Source: Psychrobacter immobilis
GTDB lineage: Bacteria; Pseudomonadota; Gammaproteobacteria; Pseudomonadales; Moraxellaceae
Assembly (NCBI GenBank): GCA_904846145.1
Contig: CAJGZL010000001.1
Coordinates: 124,001 to 188,000 of the forward strand
Reading direction: 5' to 3'
DNA length: 64,000 nt
The translations under genes were made by a program, and so were the position numbers. Shown here piece after piece: positions 44,153 to 53,861 of the stretch; position 1 is the first letter of the stretch; every line of letters begins with the position of its first letter. The notes under the pieces are model-generated. The model made no database searches. It was not told where the DNA came from and was given only the letters and a program-made list of their open reading frames with translations.

Positions 44153-44467
44153 TTTTGCTATAAACCTCAATCATATCATTTGTATTGTTCACAGTATAAC
44201 TAGCTCTAAATTCAGATTACTATAACATTGAGTTAAGAAGTAATCTGGTTTATGATTTATAGATTCAATTTATATTTTAAATATAGCAGTAACATTGATT
44301 ATGTGGCTGATACGATAGTAATCGTGTCGCAATACTAGTTTCTTGATGATAATCAATGACTTAATATTAATAGTATAAAAAGCACAGTCTAAATAATAAT
44401 CTGTGCTTTTTATTGATCTGAGGATATGTTTGTTTATAGCGTTGCTAAAAACTAAGCCAACATTAAC
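44153..44467. other. Intergenic region upstream of the CitE-like gene
   Basis: About 315 bp; AT-rich. It holds the SDR operon terminator at 44377-44411 and presumably the CitE-like gene's promoter. No other signal is seen. Confidence 0.45.
44377..44411. terminator. Terminator of the SDR operon
   Basis: A perfect 11-bp stem (44377-44387 with 44401-44411), 13-nt loop, with five A/T on each side. It lies about 57 bp past the first SDR gene's stop. Confidence 0.8.
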
Positions 44468-45229
44468 CTAAGCCAACATTCCACCATCCACGATGATACA
44501 AGCGCCCGTTGTATAGCTTGAGGCATCAGATACTAAGTACAATACCGTCCCTGCCATCTCATCAGGGTTCGCAACACGTCCTAGCGGAATGGCATGCAGT
44601 GCCATGTTCAATACTTTATCATTAGAGGTCAGCGCTGAGGCAAACTTAGTGTCTGTTAGCCCTGGTAGTAGTGCATTAACGCGAATATTGAGCGGACCGC
44701 ACTCTTTGGCAAAGGCTTTGGTCATGCTAATAACTGCGGCTTTGGTAATAGAATAAATACCTTGCTTATCGCCTGCTACGATACCATTTACCGAAGCGGT
44801 ATTTAAGATAGCGCCACCACCCTGCTCGGCCATCATCTGACCTGCGGTGGTTGACATAAAGAAGTAACCGCGAATATTGACATCGACGGTTTTCTCGAAC
44901 GCTGCTACATCCGTATCCAGAATATGACCATAATAAGGGTTGGCCGCAGCATTATTGACTAAAATATCAATGCGCCCAAAGCTGTCTTTAATATGCGCAA
45001 AGATGGCCTCGATTTGATCCATCTCACCAACATGACAAGCAAATGCACTGGCCTTGCCACCATCTGCCACAATACTATCGGCAACCGCTTGGCAGGCATC
45101 GATTTTACGACTAGAGACGATGACATGTGCGCCTCTTGTAGCTAGCAGGCGCGCGATAGACTCGCCAATACCGCGACTAGCGCCTGTCACTAAAGCAATC
45201 TTGCCTGTTAAGTCAAATAAGTCTTCCAT
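44468..45229 (-). CDS. Short-chain dehydrogenase/reductase
   Basis: A 253-residue NAD(P)-dependent oxidoreductase. TGASRGIG (residues 15-22), VNNAAANPYYG (NNAA), catalytic Ser146, Tyr159 and Lys163 (NTASVN...YSITK) and the C-terminal GGMLA are intact. NAAANPYYG resembles SDRs found with acyl-CoA dehydrogenases. It is the last gene of a three-gene minus-strand operon after the acyl-CoA dehydrogenase and another SDR, so a role in oxidising a hydroxyacyl or alcohol intermediate is likely; the substrate is unknown. Confidence 0.9.
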   Translation of the reverse strand: MEDLFDLTGKIALVTGASRGIGESIARLLATRGAHVIVSSRKIDACQAVADSIVADGGKASAFACHVGEMDQIEAIFAHIKDSFGRIDILVNNAAANPYYGHILDTDVAAFEKTVDVNIRGYFFMSTTAGQMMAEQGGGAILNTASVNGIVAGDKQGIYSITKAAVISMTKAFAKECGPLNIRVNALLPGLTDTKFASALTSNDKVLNMALHAIPLGRVANPDEMAGTVLYLVSDASSYTTGACIIVDGGMLA

Positions 45230-45291
45230 TACTATTCCTTATGTTTTTATAGTTTCTGTTTATTTATAGTGACGTTCATTTATAGCGCAAT

Positions 45292-46077
45292 TTAAGCCAA
45301 CATCCCACCATCTAGAGTAAAGGCATGACCATTCATAAAGCTGCTCTCATCACTCGCCAGCCAAGCAATGGCGCTAGAGACCTCTTCTACTTTTCCTAAG
45401 CGACGCAGTGGACTGGCATTGATAGTGGATTTTTGCGCGCGCTCGTCCATTTTGGCCATCGTATTCTGTACCATAGGCGTATCGATAAAGCTCGGACATA
45501 CGGCATTAAAGCGAATATTGACCCGCGCATATTCATGAGCGGCTGACTTAGTAAGACCCATCACGCCATGTTTGCTCGCGCTATAAGCCGATAGCAGCGG
45601 CGCTGAGCGCAGACCCGCAATAGAAGCCACATTGATCACATGACCGCCACCACTGCCCGCCATACAAGCGACAGCCGCACGCATACAGTGCCAGACGCCT
45701 TTTAAATTGACCGCGATACTACGATCAAAATCATCGTCACTCAGCTCATGCATCGGCTTAGGGTTATGATCGATACCTGCATTATTAATCACGACATCGA
45801 GACCGCCAAGCTCTTTCATAGCAAAGGTAAATAGTGCACGTACTTCATCGCCATTGGTCACATCGACCTTTTTAAAGGTGATGCTATTGCCTGCGTCTAC
45901 TCCTTGCCGAGCAATACTTGCACCTAGCTCCTCATTCATGTCACCGATGACCACTTTAGCGCCCCGACTAGCTAGCAATAGTGCGCTTGCTGCGCCAATA
46001 CCTGATGCGCCACCTGTGATCAGGACTCGCTTACCTGTAACATTCGATGCTGGTAAATTTAATATATCTGTCATCAT
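45292..46077 (-). CDS. Short-chain dehydrogenase/reductase
   Basis: A 261-residue classical SDR (ATG 46077, or 46074 just inside it). TGGASGIG at 21-28 binds the cofactor, DMNEE after strand 2 indicates NAD preference, NNAGIDHNPKPMHEL follows, and Ser152, Tyr165 and Lys169 form the catalytic set (YSASKHG). It lies between the acyl-CoA dehydrogenase and the other SDR with gaps of 83 and 62 bp. It shares about the usual SDR similarity with its neighbour but is not a recent duplicate. Confidence 0.9.
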   Translation of the reverse strand: MMTDILNLPASNVTGKRVLITGGASGIGAASALLLASRGAKVVIGDMNEELGASIARQGVDAGNSITFKKVDVTNGDEVRALFTFAMKELGGLDVVINNAGIDHNPKPMHELSDDDFDRSIAVNLKGVWHCMRAAVACMAGSGGGHVINVASIAGLRSAPLLSAYSASKHGVMGLTKSAAHEYARVNIRFNAVCPSFIDTPMVQNTMAKMDERAQKSTINASPLRRLGKVEEVSSAIAWLASDESSFMNGHAFTLDGGMLA

Positions 46078-46160
46078 TACTTCCTTTTATTGACTATCAG
46101 AGTTTGAGTTATGCTGTTTTATAGCTGCTTTATTTTAGAGATGTATGACGTTTAGTGACT

Positions 46161-47981
46161 CTAAAACCACTGCGCTTGCATGTCAGTACACACCGCATTG
46201 TCATTATTTAATAGCGCAATATCGCGCTGGATAGTCGGCAGCTCCCAATCGATAAAGTACTTAGCCGCCTGAATTTTACCTTTATAAAAGTTTTGCTTAT
46301 CAGCATTTTGCGAATCGTTAGCCTCTAAATTAACAAGCAGCTGCTCAGCACTGCTGGCTTGGCGAATCCAAATCCAGCTGACTACAATTGAGGCAAATAT
46401 ATTCATGAGCGCTTGCGCATTACCTGTCAGAGTAATAGCTTTTTCGGTAGGTAATACCTTGCTTAGATGCACTAACACGTCATGCAAATGTCCCATATAA
46501 GGCGTGAGTTTACCTGCCAGCTTAGCGGTCTCAGGGGTGGTGATACTCTCCAAATCAGTGGTGATTTCACGCTTTAGAATTTGAATACCTAAGCCTTTAT
46601 TCTGCCATAACTTACGAAAGGATAAATCCAGCGCCTGTACGCCATTTGTGCCTTCGTGGATAGGGTTGAGTCGATTATCGCGCCAGAACTGCTCGGCATG
46701 ATACTCTCGGGTGTAGCCTGCACCGCCTAGCACTTGAATACCTAGATCATTGGCTTTTGGCCCATATTCTGACGGCCAAGCTTTGAGTACTGGAGTCAAT
46801 AAATCAAGTAATTCAGACAGCTCGCTTTTAAGCGTATCGTCATCGGTAGTGTTAATACGGTCAATCAAATTTGAGCCATATAAACACAATGAAATACCAC
46901 CCTCGCTATAGGCTTTTTGTGCCAGTAGCATACGTTTGACATCACCGTGATTGATGATAGCGGTCGCGTCATGCTCAGGTTTATTGTTCGGGGCGATACG
47001 ACCTTGAGTACGGTCTTTAGCATAATCGAGCGAGTACTGATAACCGCGATAGCCAATCATCGCCGCGCCAAAGCCAACCGCGATACGCGCCTCATTCATC
47101 ATCTTAAACATATAACGCAAACCAAAATGCGGTTCGCCTACCAGATAGCCGTGACATTCGCCTTTATCACCAAAGCTCAGTGAAGTAGAAGTCGTACCGC
47201 GATAGCCCAGCTTATGTAGCAAGCCTGTTAAGTGCACATCATTACGCTCGCCTATTGCACCCTCATCACCCAATCTAAACTTTGGTACGACAAATAATGA
47301 GATGCCTTTAACCCCACCCGGCCCGCCTGGAATCTTGGCCAATACTAAATGCACAATATTGCCAGATAACTCATGATCGCCCCCAGAGATGTAAATTTTG
47401 CTGCCCTTTATTCGATAAGAGCCATCATCTTGTAGCGTCGCTGTGGTTCTGATATCGGCCAATGATGAGCCTGCATGCGGCTCAGTCAGTGCCATCGTAC
47501 CCGTGAATTCACCCGTCAGCATACGCGGCATAAAGGCTTGTTTTACCTCATCGCTGGCAAAATGTGAAATCACATTGATCGCCGCGGTGGTCAAAAAAGG
47601 ATAGGCGGTCGTCGAAGGATTAGCCGCCATAAAATAACCGGCTACCGCTGTCATCACAGTCTCTGGTAATTGCATCCCACCATCGTCAAAGCTATAACGA
47701 CCTGCGATAAATCCTGAATCACGAAAGGCATCAAACGCGACTTTGACCTCATCGATCATGCTGACGGTTTTGCCATCGAACTGCGGTTCGTTTTTGTCTG
47801 CGATATGGTTATGCGGCAGAAACAAGTCTGTTGCTATTTTTTTGGCAGTATCTAGCACCGCATTAAAGGTTTCGCGATTATGCTCAGCAAACTTCGCACT
47901 ACTGCAAAGACTCTGAGTATCCAAGACATCATACAACTGAAAGGGTAATTCAAAGTCATTGATAAGGGTATCGGTCGCCAT
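46161..47981 (-). CDS. Acyl-CoA dehydrogenase, long type (DmdC-like)
   Basis: A 606-residue FAD enzyme that oxidises an acyl-CoA to the enoyl-CoA. The central part has FTGTMALTEPHAGSSLADIRTTA (flavin and substrate binding), KGSKIYISGGDHE, RDNRLNPIHEGTNGVQALDL (the region of the catalytic Glu and FAD contacts) and QVLGGAGYTREY. The length of about 600 with an extra C-terminal helical domain places it with DmdC-like enzymes, which include 3-methylmercaptopropionyl-CoA dehydrogenase, and not with the 380-residue type. The true substrate is unknown. It heads an operon with two SDRs and is divergent from an AraC-family regulator. Confidence 0.87.
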   Translation of the reverse strand: MATDTLINDFELPFQLYDVLDTQSLCSSAKFAEHNRETFNAVLDTAKKIATDLFLPHNHIADKNEPQFDGKTVSMIDEVKVAFDAFRDSGFIAGRYSFDDGGMQLPETVMTAVAGYFMAANPSTTAYPFLTTAAINVISHFASDEVKQAFMPRMLTGEFTGTMALTEPHAGSSLADIRTTATLQDDGSYRIKGSKIYISGGDHELSGNIVHLVLAKIPGGPGGVKGISLFVVPKFRLGDEGAIGERNDVHLTGLLHKLGYRGTTSTSLSFGDKGECHGYLVGEPHFGLRYMFKMMNEARIAVGFGAAMIGYRGYQYSLDYAKDRTQGRIAPNNKPEHDATAIINHGDVKRMLLAQKAYSEGGISLCLYGSNLIDRINTTDDDTLKSELSELLDLLTPVLKAWPSEYGPKANDLGIQVLGGAGYTREYHAEQFWRDNRLNPIHEGTNGVQALDLSFRKLWQNKGLGIQILKREITTDLESITTPETAKLAGKLTPYMGHLHDVLVHLSKVLPTEKAITLTGNAQALMNIFASIVVSWIWIRQASSAEQLLVNLEANDSQNADKQNFYKGKIQAAKYFIDWELPTIQRDIALLNNDNAVCTDMQAQWF

Positions 47982-48144
47982 AATATGCTCTCTGTATTGA
48001 TCTATATTGACTTATAGTGATAAAAATTAAAGGCATTAAAATTAGTATTTATCAATAGTAAGCTAATTTAGCGACTTACCGTATTGTCATTTATGACATA
48101 ATTAAGGTCAAATAGGACAATAATTAGTAAATAAAGGAAATCCA

Positions 48145-49143
48145 ATGTCACAGGCAGAGCCTTACATGGTTATCGTTCTTGGGTTTGATGGTGTACTCGG
48201 TAGCGTGTTGGCAGGCGCTTTAGACTTGTTTTCATTCACGGGGGTTAGCTGGCAGCGTTTTTTGGATCAAGAGGTTACGCCAAGATTTAAGGTACAGATT
48301 GCGAGCCTTGGCGGCGTCGATATTCGCTGTAGCAATCGCCTGAGTCTGCAAGCCCATTGCGATATCAACGAAGTTATAGAGTGTGACTTATTATTGATAC
48401 CGACTATTGGTGATTCTATCGATAAAGTGCTGTTGCACAATCAGTTATTGATACCTCATATTATTCGCTTGGCTAATACCAAAGCGGATGTCGCCAGTAA
48501 CTGTAGCGGAGCTTTTTGGTTGGCCAAAGCAGGATTGCTCGACGGACGCGCCGCAACCACTCATTGGGGCTATGCTGATAAGTTTAAGCGCGATTATCCA
48601 CAAGTTGACTTGCAACAAAACCAGTTCGTTACCCAATCGGATAATATATTTTGTGCGGCAGGAGGCAGCGCTTTTTATGATTTAGCGCTGTTATTGATAG
48701 AGCGCTATTGCGGGCGTGAGATCTCAACGCAAGTGGCAAAGACCCAGATTATCGATAGTAAAAGAGGCAATCAGAACAGTTATACTAATGTGACCTTGTA
48801 TAAGCCTCACAGCGATCAGTTGGTCAAAAAGGTACAGGATTATATTGAGAATAACTTTCAGCAAGCGCTATCAGTAAGTGCGCTTGCCACTCAAGTTAAT
48901 ATTACGCCACGTACTCTAAATCGACGATTTCAATCGGCGCTAAATTTGCGACCGATTGAGTACATTCAAGCAGTCAGAATTGAGCAGGCCAAACGTTTAT
49001 TAGAGTCGAGAGACGTCAGTATCAAATCGTTAGCAGATCAAGTGGGTTATAGCGATATCTCTTCTTTTACGCGGCTCTTTAAGCGCGCAACAGAGCTGAC
49101 GCCAAAAGAGTATCAAGACAAGTTTTCGCGGATAGCTGTTTAG
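48145..49143 (+). CDS. GlxA/FtrA-type AraC-family regulator
   Basis: A 332-residue transcription factor. The N-terminal DJ-1/PfpI-like domain (to about 200) begins MVIVLGFDGVLGSVLAGALDLF and has NCSGAFWLAKAGLLDGRAATTHW. The AraC domain (about 230-325) has two helix-turn-helix units: LSVSALATQVNITPRTLNRRFQ and VSIKSLADQVGYSDISSFTRLFKRAT. Divergent from the acyl-CoA dehydrogenase operon with a 160-bp gap, it is the likely regulator of that operon. A good ribosome site (aaaggaaa) precedes ATG 48145. A MITE-like element begins at its stop codon. Confidence 0.9.
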   Translation: MSQAEPYMVIVLGFDGVLGSVLAGALDLFSFTGVSWQRFLDQEVTPRFKVQIASLGGVDIRCSNRLSLQAHCDINEVIECDLLLIPTIGDSIDKVLLHNQLLIPHIIRLANTKADVASNCSGAFWLAKAGLLDGRAATTHWGYADKFKRDYPQVDLQQNQFVTQSDNIFCAAGGSAFYDLALLLIERYCGREISTQVAKTQIIDSKRGNQNSYTNVTLYKPHSDQLVKKVQDYIENNFQQALSVSALATQVNITPRTLNRRFQSALNLRPIEYIQAVRIEQAKRLLESRDVSIKSLADQVGYSDISSFTRLFKRATELTPKEYQDKFSRIAV

Positions 49144-49415
49144 CTTAGGGTCTGTTGAACATTCATAAATGAGCACTGCTGATAGCTAAAATAGTTCTAG
49201 TCTAGGTAAAAATCGCAGATAATGCAGATGCCTTGGCTAGATTTTTACAACGAATAGAGCGATTTTAGCATCAGCCCGTAGGGACAGGACTCTTTTTTGC
49301 CGATTCGTCATTAAAAAGATCCGCTTAGAATGACTAAACTAGATATTTTTAATCTAGAATCGCCTAAAAAATAGTCGCTGTCAGTGCCATGATCGAATGT
49401 TCAACAGACCCTAAG
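49144..49415. mobile_element. MITE-like element with 21-bp perfect terminal inverted repeats
   Basis: 49144-49164 is the exact reverse complement of 49395-49415. The inner 230 bp hold no ORF but have shorter internal inverted repeats (around 49206-49250). The ends read TA-GGGTCTGTTGAACATTC, and TA on both sides fits a TA target duplication. The left end touches the AraC gene's stop codon. Related ends occur at 24521-24561 and 62771-62824. The transposase source is not in the window. Confidence 0.8.
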
Positions 49416-49435
49416 GATTTATTAATAAAATAATA

Positions 49436-50224
49436 TTAACTATTAAGCGAATCACTCTCAATACTTCCATCCACTAGATTGATAGTACGATCACAGGACG
49501 CTGATAGGCGCGGATCGTGAGTGACTAGCAATACTGCGCAATCACGCTCACGATTGACCTTACGAAACAGCTCAAACACCTCCCCTGCCGTGACCGTATC
49601 CAGATTACCCGTAGGTTCATCAGCCAGCAATAAGGCCGGCTCAGTGATCAAGGCTCGTGCAATAGCCACACGCTGCTGTTGTCCACCTGAGAGCTCGTTA
49701 GGCTTACTGTCAGCAAAGCGCTCTAGACCAACCGCTGCCAATAACTCTCTCGCTTTTTGGATAGCTGACTTATCTGGACGACCTTGCGTCAAGGTGAGCG
49801 GCATCAGGATATTATCCAAAGCGCTAAAGGCTTGGATCAGATGATGGAACTGAAACACAAAGCCAATGCTATTGCCACGCAAAGCGGTGCGGCCAGCATC
49901 ATCCATAGCGCTGGTGGCTTGACCCAGTAGATACAGCTCACCGCTGGTCGGCTGATCCAATAAACCTAACACATTTAACAGGGTGCTTTTGCCAGATCCT
50001 GAAGGGCCGATTAATGCGGCAAAGTCGTCGTTACTAATCGTCAGATCGATACCGTGCAGCACTTCAATCTCATTGGGTTGTCCGATGTTATAGGACTTTT
50101 TTAGAGCCTCTAAACGCAAAACTTCATGAGAGTGATTGAGGTTAGACGTTGACGGCTTAGCCAGAGACTGGTCGGCATTATCCAAAGTATCGGTAAGAGT
50201 ATGGCTAGAGTCAGGATTAGACAT
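49436..50224 (-). CDS. ABC transporter ATP-binding protein (MacB/LolD type)
   Basis: About 262 residues from ATG 50224, which overlaps the permease stop by 8 bp; a start at 50248 is less likely. Walker [10 protein letters not shown] near 79-87, the Q-loop ([14 protein letters not shown]), the ABC signature [15 protein letters not shown] and Walker [13 protein letters not shown] are all intact, followed by the H-loop THD. The DEPTGNLD sequence is typical of the MacB/LolD/FtsE branch. An N-terminal Ser/Asn-rich tail of about 35 residues precedes the fold. It powers the permease and adaptor encoded just upstream. Confidence 0.92.
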   Translation of the reverse strand: MSNPDSSHTLTDTLDNADQSLAKPSTSNLNHSHEVLRLEALKKSYNIGQPNEIEVLHGIDLTISNDDFAALIGPSGSGKSTLLNVLGLLDQPTSGELYLLGQATSAMDDAGRTALRGNSIGFVFQFHHLIQAFSALDNILMPLTLTQGRPDKSAIQKARELLAAVGLERFADSKPNELSGGQQQRVAIARALITEPALLLADEPTGNLDTVTAGEVFELFRKVNRERDCAVLLVTHDPRLSASCDRTINLVDGSIESDSLNS

Positions 50225-51506
50225 AGCGAATGGCCACCACTGGATCAAGGGCTGCGGCGCGCTGGGCTGGGATAGCCGCTGCTATAATCCCCGTTAGCGT
50301 TGCTAGCAGCATAGTTATTGAGATCAAATTTATAGATATTGGAATCGTAAATATACTGGGCCCAAAGGTATTGAACGACCAGACTAATATATAGCTGACG
50401 CCACTACCGACAATCGAGCCTAATAGGCCGTATATAGCGCCTTGAACTAAGAATACTCGCAGGATTTGCTGACGGGTTGCGCCCATAGCTCGCAAGATAC
50501 CGATCTCGCGCGTGCGCTGTACGACACTCACTGATAATACACTGGCGATGCCAAAAGCGCCTGAGATCGCTACAAAAATTACGATCATATTACTCGATAA
50601 ACTTTGCGCAGTGAGACCACGCAGCAGCTGAGCATTAGTCTCAATCCAGCTCTCCGCCTGTAAGGAGGTCAAGCGCCCCACTTGCGCGGCGATCTCCTCT
50701 GCATCAAAGATATCTTCGACGGTTAAATCAATGACAGTGATACCACCTGGCAGACTGAGCAGAGACTGCGCTTGCTTTAAGTCTAAATAAACGTAACGAG
50801 CATCCAGCTCTCGTACACCTAGCTCAAAGATACCGGCAATATTGACCACGGCACTGTCGTTGTTGCTATTAACGCCATTGGCGTTGTTGCCAGCACCAAT
50901 ATTTATAGTGCTACTATTACTGCTGTCTTGAGCAGTATCTAAGCGCAACTTACTGCCGACTTGTACACCTAAATTTTTGGCCAGCTCACTACCGATTAGT
51001 ACATTGTCCGCACCTACGCGTAGCTCGCCACTCACTAAATACTCATCAAGCGGGATGATTTGTTGATAACGTGCCAGATCAGTACCGACCAATATTACTG
51101 ACTCTAATGCCTCACCACGTCGAACAAACCCAGGCCCAGATACGTTTGGCGATACAGCGGTTAGTAGCGGTAGCTGATCTAAGGTATCTGTGATCTGCTG
51201 CCAGTTATTAATGGATCGCAAACGCTGTGGACGTCTGTCCTCTTGTATTAACTGTAGCGTGTCATCATGAGGCGGCACTATTAGATTGACTTCATCTGGC
51301 GATACTAAGCGAATATGAGCCTGACTACCAAGCGTACTATCGATAAGGTTAGTCTGTAACCCTTGGATTAGTGCGGTGATGAATATAATCACTGCAACCC
51401 CTATCGCAACTCCTAGAGTAATCATTAGCGACTGTACGCGCCCTTCACGTAAAAAACTAATGGCAATAGTAGCTTCAATCCAAAGCCTACCAAAAAGGGC
51501 TGTCAA
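50217..51506 (-). CDS. ABC transporter permease (FtsX/MacB type)
   Basis: A 429-residue inner-membrane protein. The first helix (LMITLGVAIGVAVIIFITALIQGLQ) is followed by a periplasmic MacB_PCD-like domain (about 45-300). Three C-terminal helices follow, with the FtsX signature SVVQRTREIGILRAMGATRQQILRVFLVQGAIYGLLG. A low-complexity insert (NSNNDSA...) sits in the periplasmic part. The start overlaps the adaptor stop by 4 bp (ATGA). ATPase and permease are separate polypeptides here, unlike fused MacB. Confidence 0.92.
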   Translation of the reverse strand: MTALFGRLWIEATIAISFLREGRVQSLMITLGVAIGVAVIIFITALIQGLQTNLIDSTLGSQAHIRLVSPDEVNLIVPPHDDTLQLIQEDRRPQRLRSINNWQQITDTLDQLPLLTAVSPNVSGPGFVRRGEALESVILVGTDLARYQQIIPLDEYLVSGELRVGADNVLIGSELAKNLGVQVGSKLRLDTAQDSSNSSTINIGAGNNANGVNSNNDSAVVNIAGIFELGVRELDARYVYLDLKQAQSLLSLPGGITVIDLTVEDIFDAEEIAAQVGRLTSLQAESWIETNAQLLRGLTAQSLSSNMIVIFVAISGAFGIASVLSVSVVQRTREIGILRAMGATRQQILRVFLVQGAIYGLLGSIVGSGVSYILVWSFNTFGPSIFTIPISINLISITMLLATLTGIIAAAIPAQRAAALDPVVAIRYV

Positions 51507-52765
51507 TTGACTGTCCCCGCTGCTTGATTTTCAACGCTTGTCGTCGTTGTTATCTGCTCATCAGTATTAGCAAAAGACGCTGATTGTTGGGTGGTTCTAA
51601 CTCGTGCGCCATTATCTAATGCAAGCGTTGCATCAACCAGTATCTCATCGCCAGCACTCAAACCTGAGAGTACCTCTGATGCTGCTAACCCGCGTAGTCC
51701 TAATGTCACTGGCTGGCGTTGTACTCGACCCTCACGCAACAACCAGACCTCGGCATTATCCCCTCTAACGTTAGCTAGCGCATCATTAGGAACGACCAAT
51801 GCCTTGAGGCGTCGATCGGTCTCAATGTTGACTGAAACGGTCATATCTTGACGCAAAAAATCAGGGACAGGATCGACGGCCAATCTGACTTCGACCGTTC
51901 CGCGCTGCGGATCTATGCTTGGTGCAATAAAGCTGATACGTACGGGAAACGCCTCATCAGGATAAGCATCAGCAATAGCAATCGCCTCTTGCTGCACGGC
52001 CAATCGCGATAGATTGCGCTCATCCAGCGGTACTCGTATCTCAGTATTGCCATCGAGAGCGATTGTAAACAGGCCTTGACCTGGCTGTACCAAATCACCT
52101 ATCTCGACAGTACGGCTAAGGATAGTGCCTGATACTTTGCTACGGACTTGGGTCTTATCCAATTGCGCCTGCAAAGCTGCAATGCGCGCGCGTAATAAGT
52201 CCTCTTCGACACCGCCAGCGGATAATGCATTTGCTCTTAGGCGAGCGTTTTCGAGATCATTACGGGTTTGTGCTTGCGCTTGAATCGCCTGCTCCATCTC
52301 TTCGTCAGAGATAGCTGACATCGCTGCTAGATCACGCCTACGCTCGACATTACGGCTCGCTTGCGCTAGCGCCACTTGGGCATTGGCCAGATCTACCGTT
52401 GCCTGTGGACGGGTGCTACTCGTCAGCTGTGCAAGCTGTGCCTGCGCTTGACTTACTTGAGCGGCAACCTCATCGGAGCTCAGGGATAGTAATAGATCAC
52501 CTACCGCTACTTGCTCGCCCTCTTGCACTAGTCGCTCTACGACTACACCGGCCACTTCGCTACCAATCTCAGTACGTGATACGGCGACGACTCGACCGGT
52601 CGCGACTACGGTTTGTACCAAGGGCATCGAAGATATGGTATAGCTAGGTAATAGCGGTCCTTGCCACCAGCGAAAAGTCAAAAAAGCAGCGATAACTATA
52701 ACCAACCCTATGATAACGATAGACTTATAAGGAACCGCGCGCAATGACTTTCTCCCGCTTAACAT
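51503..52765 (-). CDS. Periplasmic adaptor (MacA/HlyD-like membrane fusion protein)
   Basis: A 420-residue protein with one N-terminal membrane helix (IVIIGLVIVIAAFLTF), then a biotinyl-lipoyl-like half (VVATGRVVAVSRTEIGSEVAGVV), a long coiled coil (about 95-200), the second lipoyl half (VRSKVSGTILSRTVEIGDLV) and beta-barrel parts. It is the first gene of a three-gene operon that encodes a MacAB-like tripartite exporter; an outer-membrane TolC would be needed and is not in this window. The substrate could be a lipid, peptide or drug. Confidence 0.9.
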   Translation of the reverse strand: MLSGRKSLRAVPYKSIVIIGLVIVIAAFLTFRWWQGPLLPSYTISSMPLVQTVVATGRVVAVSRTEIGSEVAGVVVERLVQEGEQVAVGDLLLSLSSDEVAAQVSQAQAQLAQLTSSTRPQATVDLANAQVALAQASRNVERRRDLAAMSAISDEEMEQAIQAQAQTRNDLENARLRANALSAGGVEEDLLRARIAALQAQLDKTQVRSKVSGTILSRTVEIGDLVQPGQGLFTIALDGNTEIRVPLDERNLSRLAVQQEAIAIADAYPDEAFPVRISFIAPSIDPQRGTVEVRLAVDPVPDFLRQDMTVSVNIETDRRLKALVVPNDALANVRGDNAEVWLLREGRVQRQPVTLGLRGLAASEVLSGLSAGDEILVDATLALDNGARVRTTQQSASFANTDEQITTTTSVENQAAGTVN

Positions 52766-52841
52766 AGTGTTTTCAAATAGCTACTGGCTTTTAAATAGCT
52801 AACAGCTTTTAAGATAGCGCTTGGAATGACACAAGCTCGCT

Positions 52842-53702
52842 TTAACGCACCAAGATCACAGGCGACGAGGTGCTAGCGATAATCTCAGTCGTCGTACTAC
52901 CTAGGAACAGCTGCTGCCATTTCGAGCGACCATAAGCACCAATCACCATAATATCGATGTTATGCTCAGCCTGAAAAGTTAATAAACCATTAACCGCATC
53001 CGTTTGTGGCAAGTGATGTGATGTGACCATAAACCCTGCATCCATCAGCTTTGCGGCGGCCGCGGCTAAATGGTTTTTTGAGCTATCATCATTATTACCT
53101 ATCATCACGATATGACCGGACATACCTTTTAGCACCTGACTTCTAGCCACCAGCTCAATAGCTCTTATAGAGGTCTTGCTAGCATCAAAGGCTATCATAT
53201 AGGAGTTAGGCGTGGTGAACGCTTCTGAGCAAATCAAGATAGGCACACTCGAGGCACGGGCGACGGTTTCGATTTGACTGCCGATATTGATACGGCTATC
53301 TTTGTGATCTTCACCACGCCTTCCCATGATAATAGCGCGGTTTTTTGATTTGAAGTGTTCGATGGCGGGTAGTAGCTTACTACGGCGCTGATAAACATTA
53401 ACGTCTACAGCAAAGTTTTCTTTAATATGGCTCTTGGCATCTTCTACTAAGGCATTGCTATAACTATTAGCAATCTTGGCGCGGTGCTCATCAATCTGCG
53501 ATAGTTCTTGTAATAGTATTTGCCGACTATCTACCCCTATCGAGCCTGACAAATCGCGCCTCGTAGACGCTGGAACCTCAATGACATTCAATAAAGCCAC
53601 GGGCATATTTAAGCGTTCGGCATACCAAGACGCGTAGCCACAGACAGACTCAGTCACTGCTGAACCATCGATACAGGCTAAAATGTGCTGCTCTATAGTC
53701 AT
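52842..53702 (-). CDS. Universal stress protein, tandem UspA domains
   Basis: A 286-residue protein with two Usp domains. The first starts HILACIDGSAVTESVCGYASW and the second near residue 155 (SYMIAFDASKTSIRAIELV). The second ends with the ATP-binding GAYGRSKWQQLFLGSTTTEIIASTSSPVILV, a complete G-2x-G-9x-G(S/T) motif; the first domain has a similar GRRGEDHKDSRINIGSQIETVARASSVPILI. It lies 76 bp upstream of the adaptor gene on the same strand and may be partly cotranscribed with it. Confidence 0.92.
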   Translation of the reverse strand: MTIEQHILACIDGSAVTESVCGYASWYAERLNMPVALLNVIEVPASTRRDLSGSIGVDSRQILLQELSQIDEHRAKIANSYSNALVEDAKSHIKENFAVDVNVYQRRSKLLPAIEHFKSKNRAIIMGRRGEDHKDSRINIGSQIETVARASSVPILICSEAFTTPNSYMIAFDASKTSIRAIELVARSQVLKGMSGHIVMIGNNDDSSKNHLAAAAAKLMDAGFMVTSHHLPQTDAVNGLLTFQAEHNIDIMVIGAYGRSKWQQLFLGSTTTEIIASTSSPVILVR

Positions 53703-53861
53703 GACTGCTCTCCTTAAAATTTAATGAAGTTTATATTTATACTTACTTATATTGATACTAGGATGCTAATTTAGTCTAGCATTATTTATCAGTGATATCC
53801 GCTATCATGCCACTATTCAGTAGTTCCTGAGCTTTTATGGAGCTATTTATTATAGCAGTGG

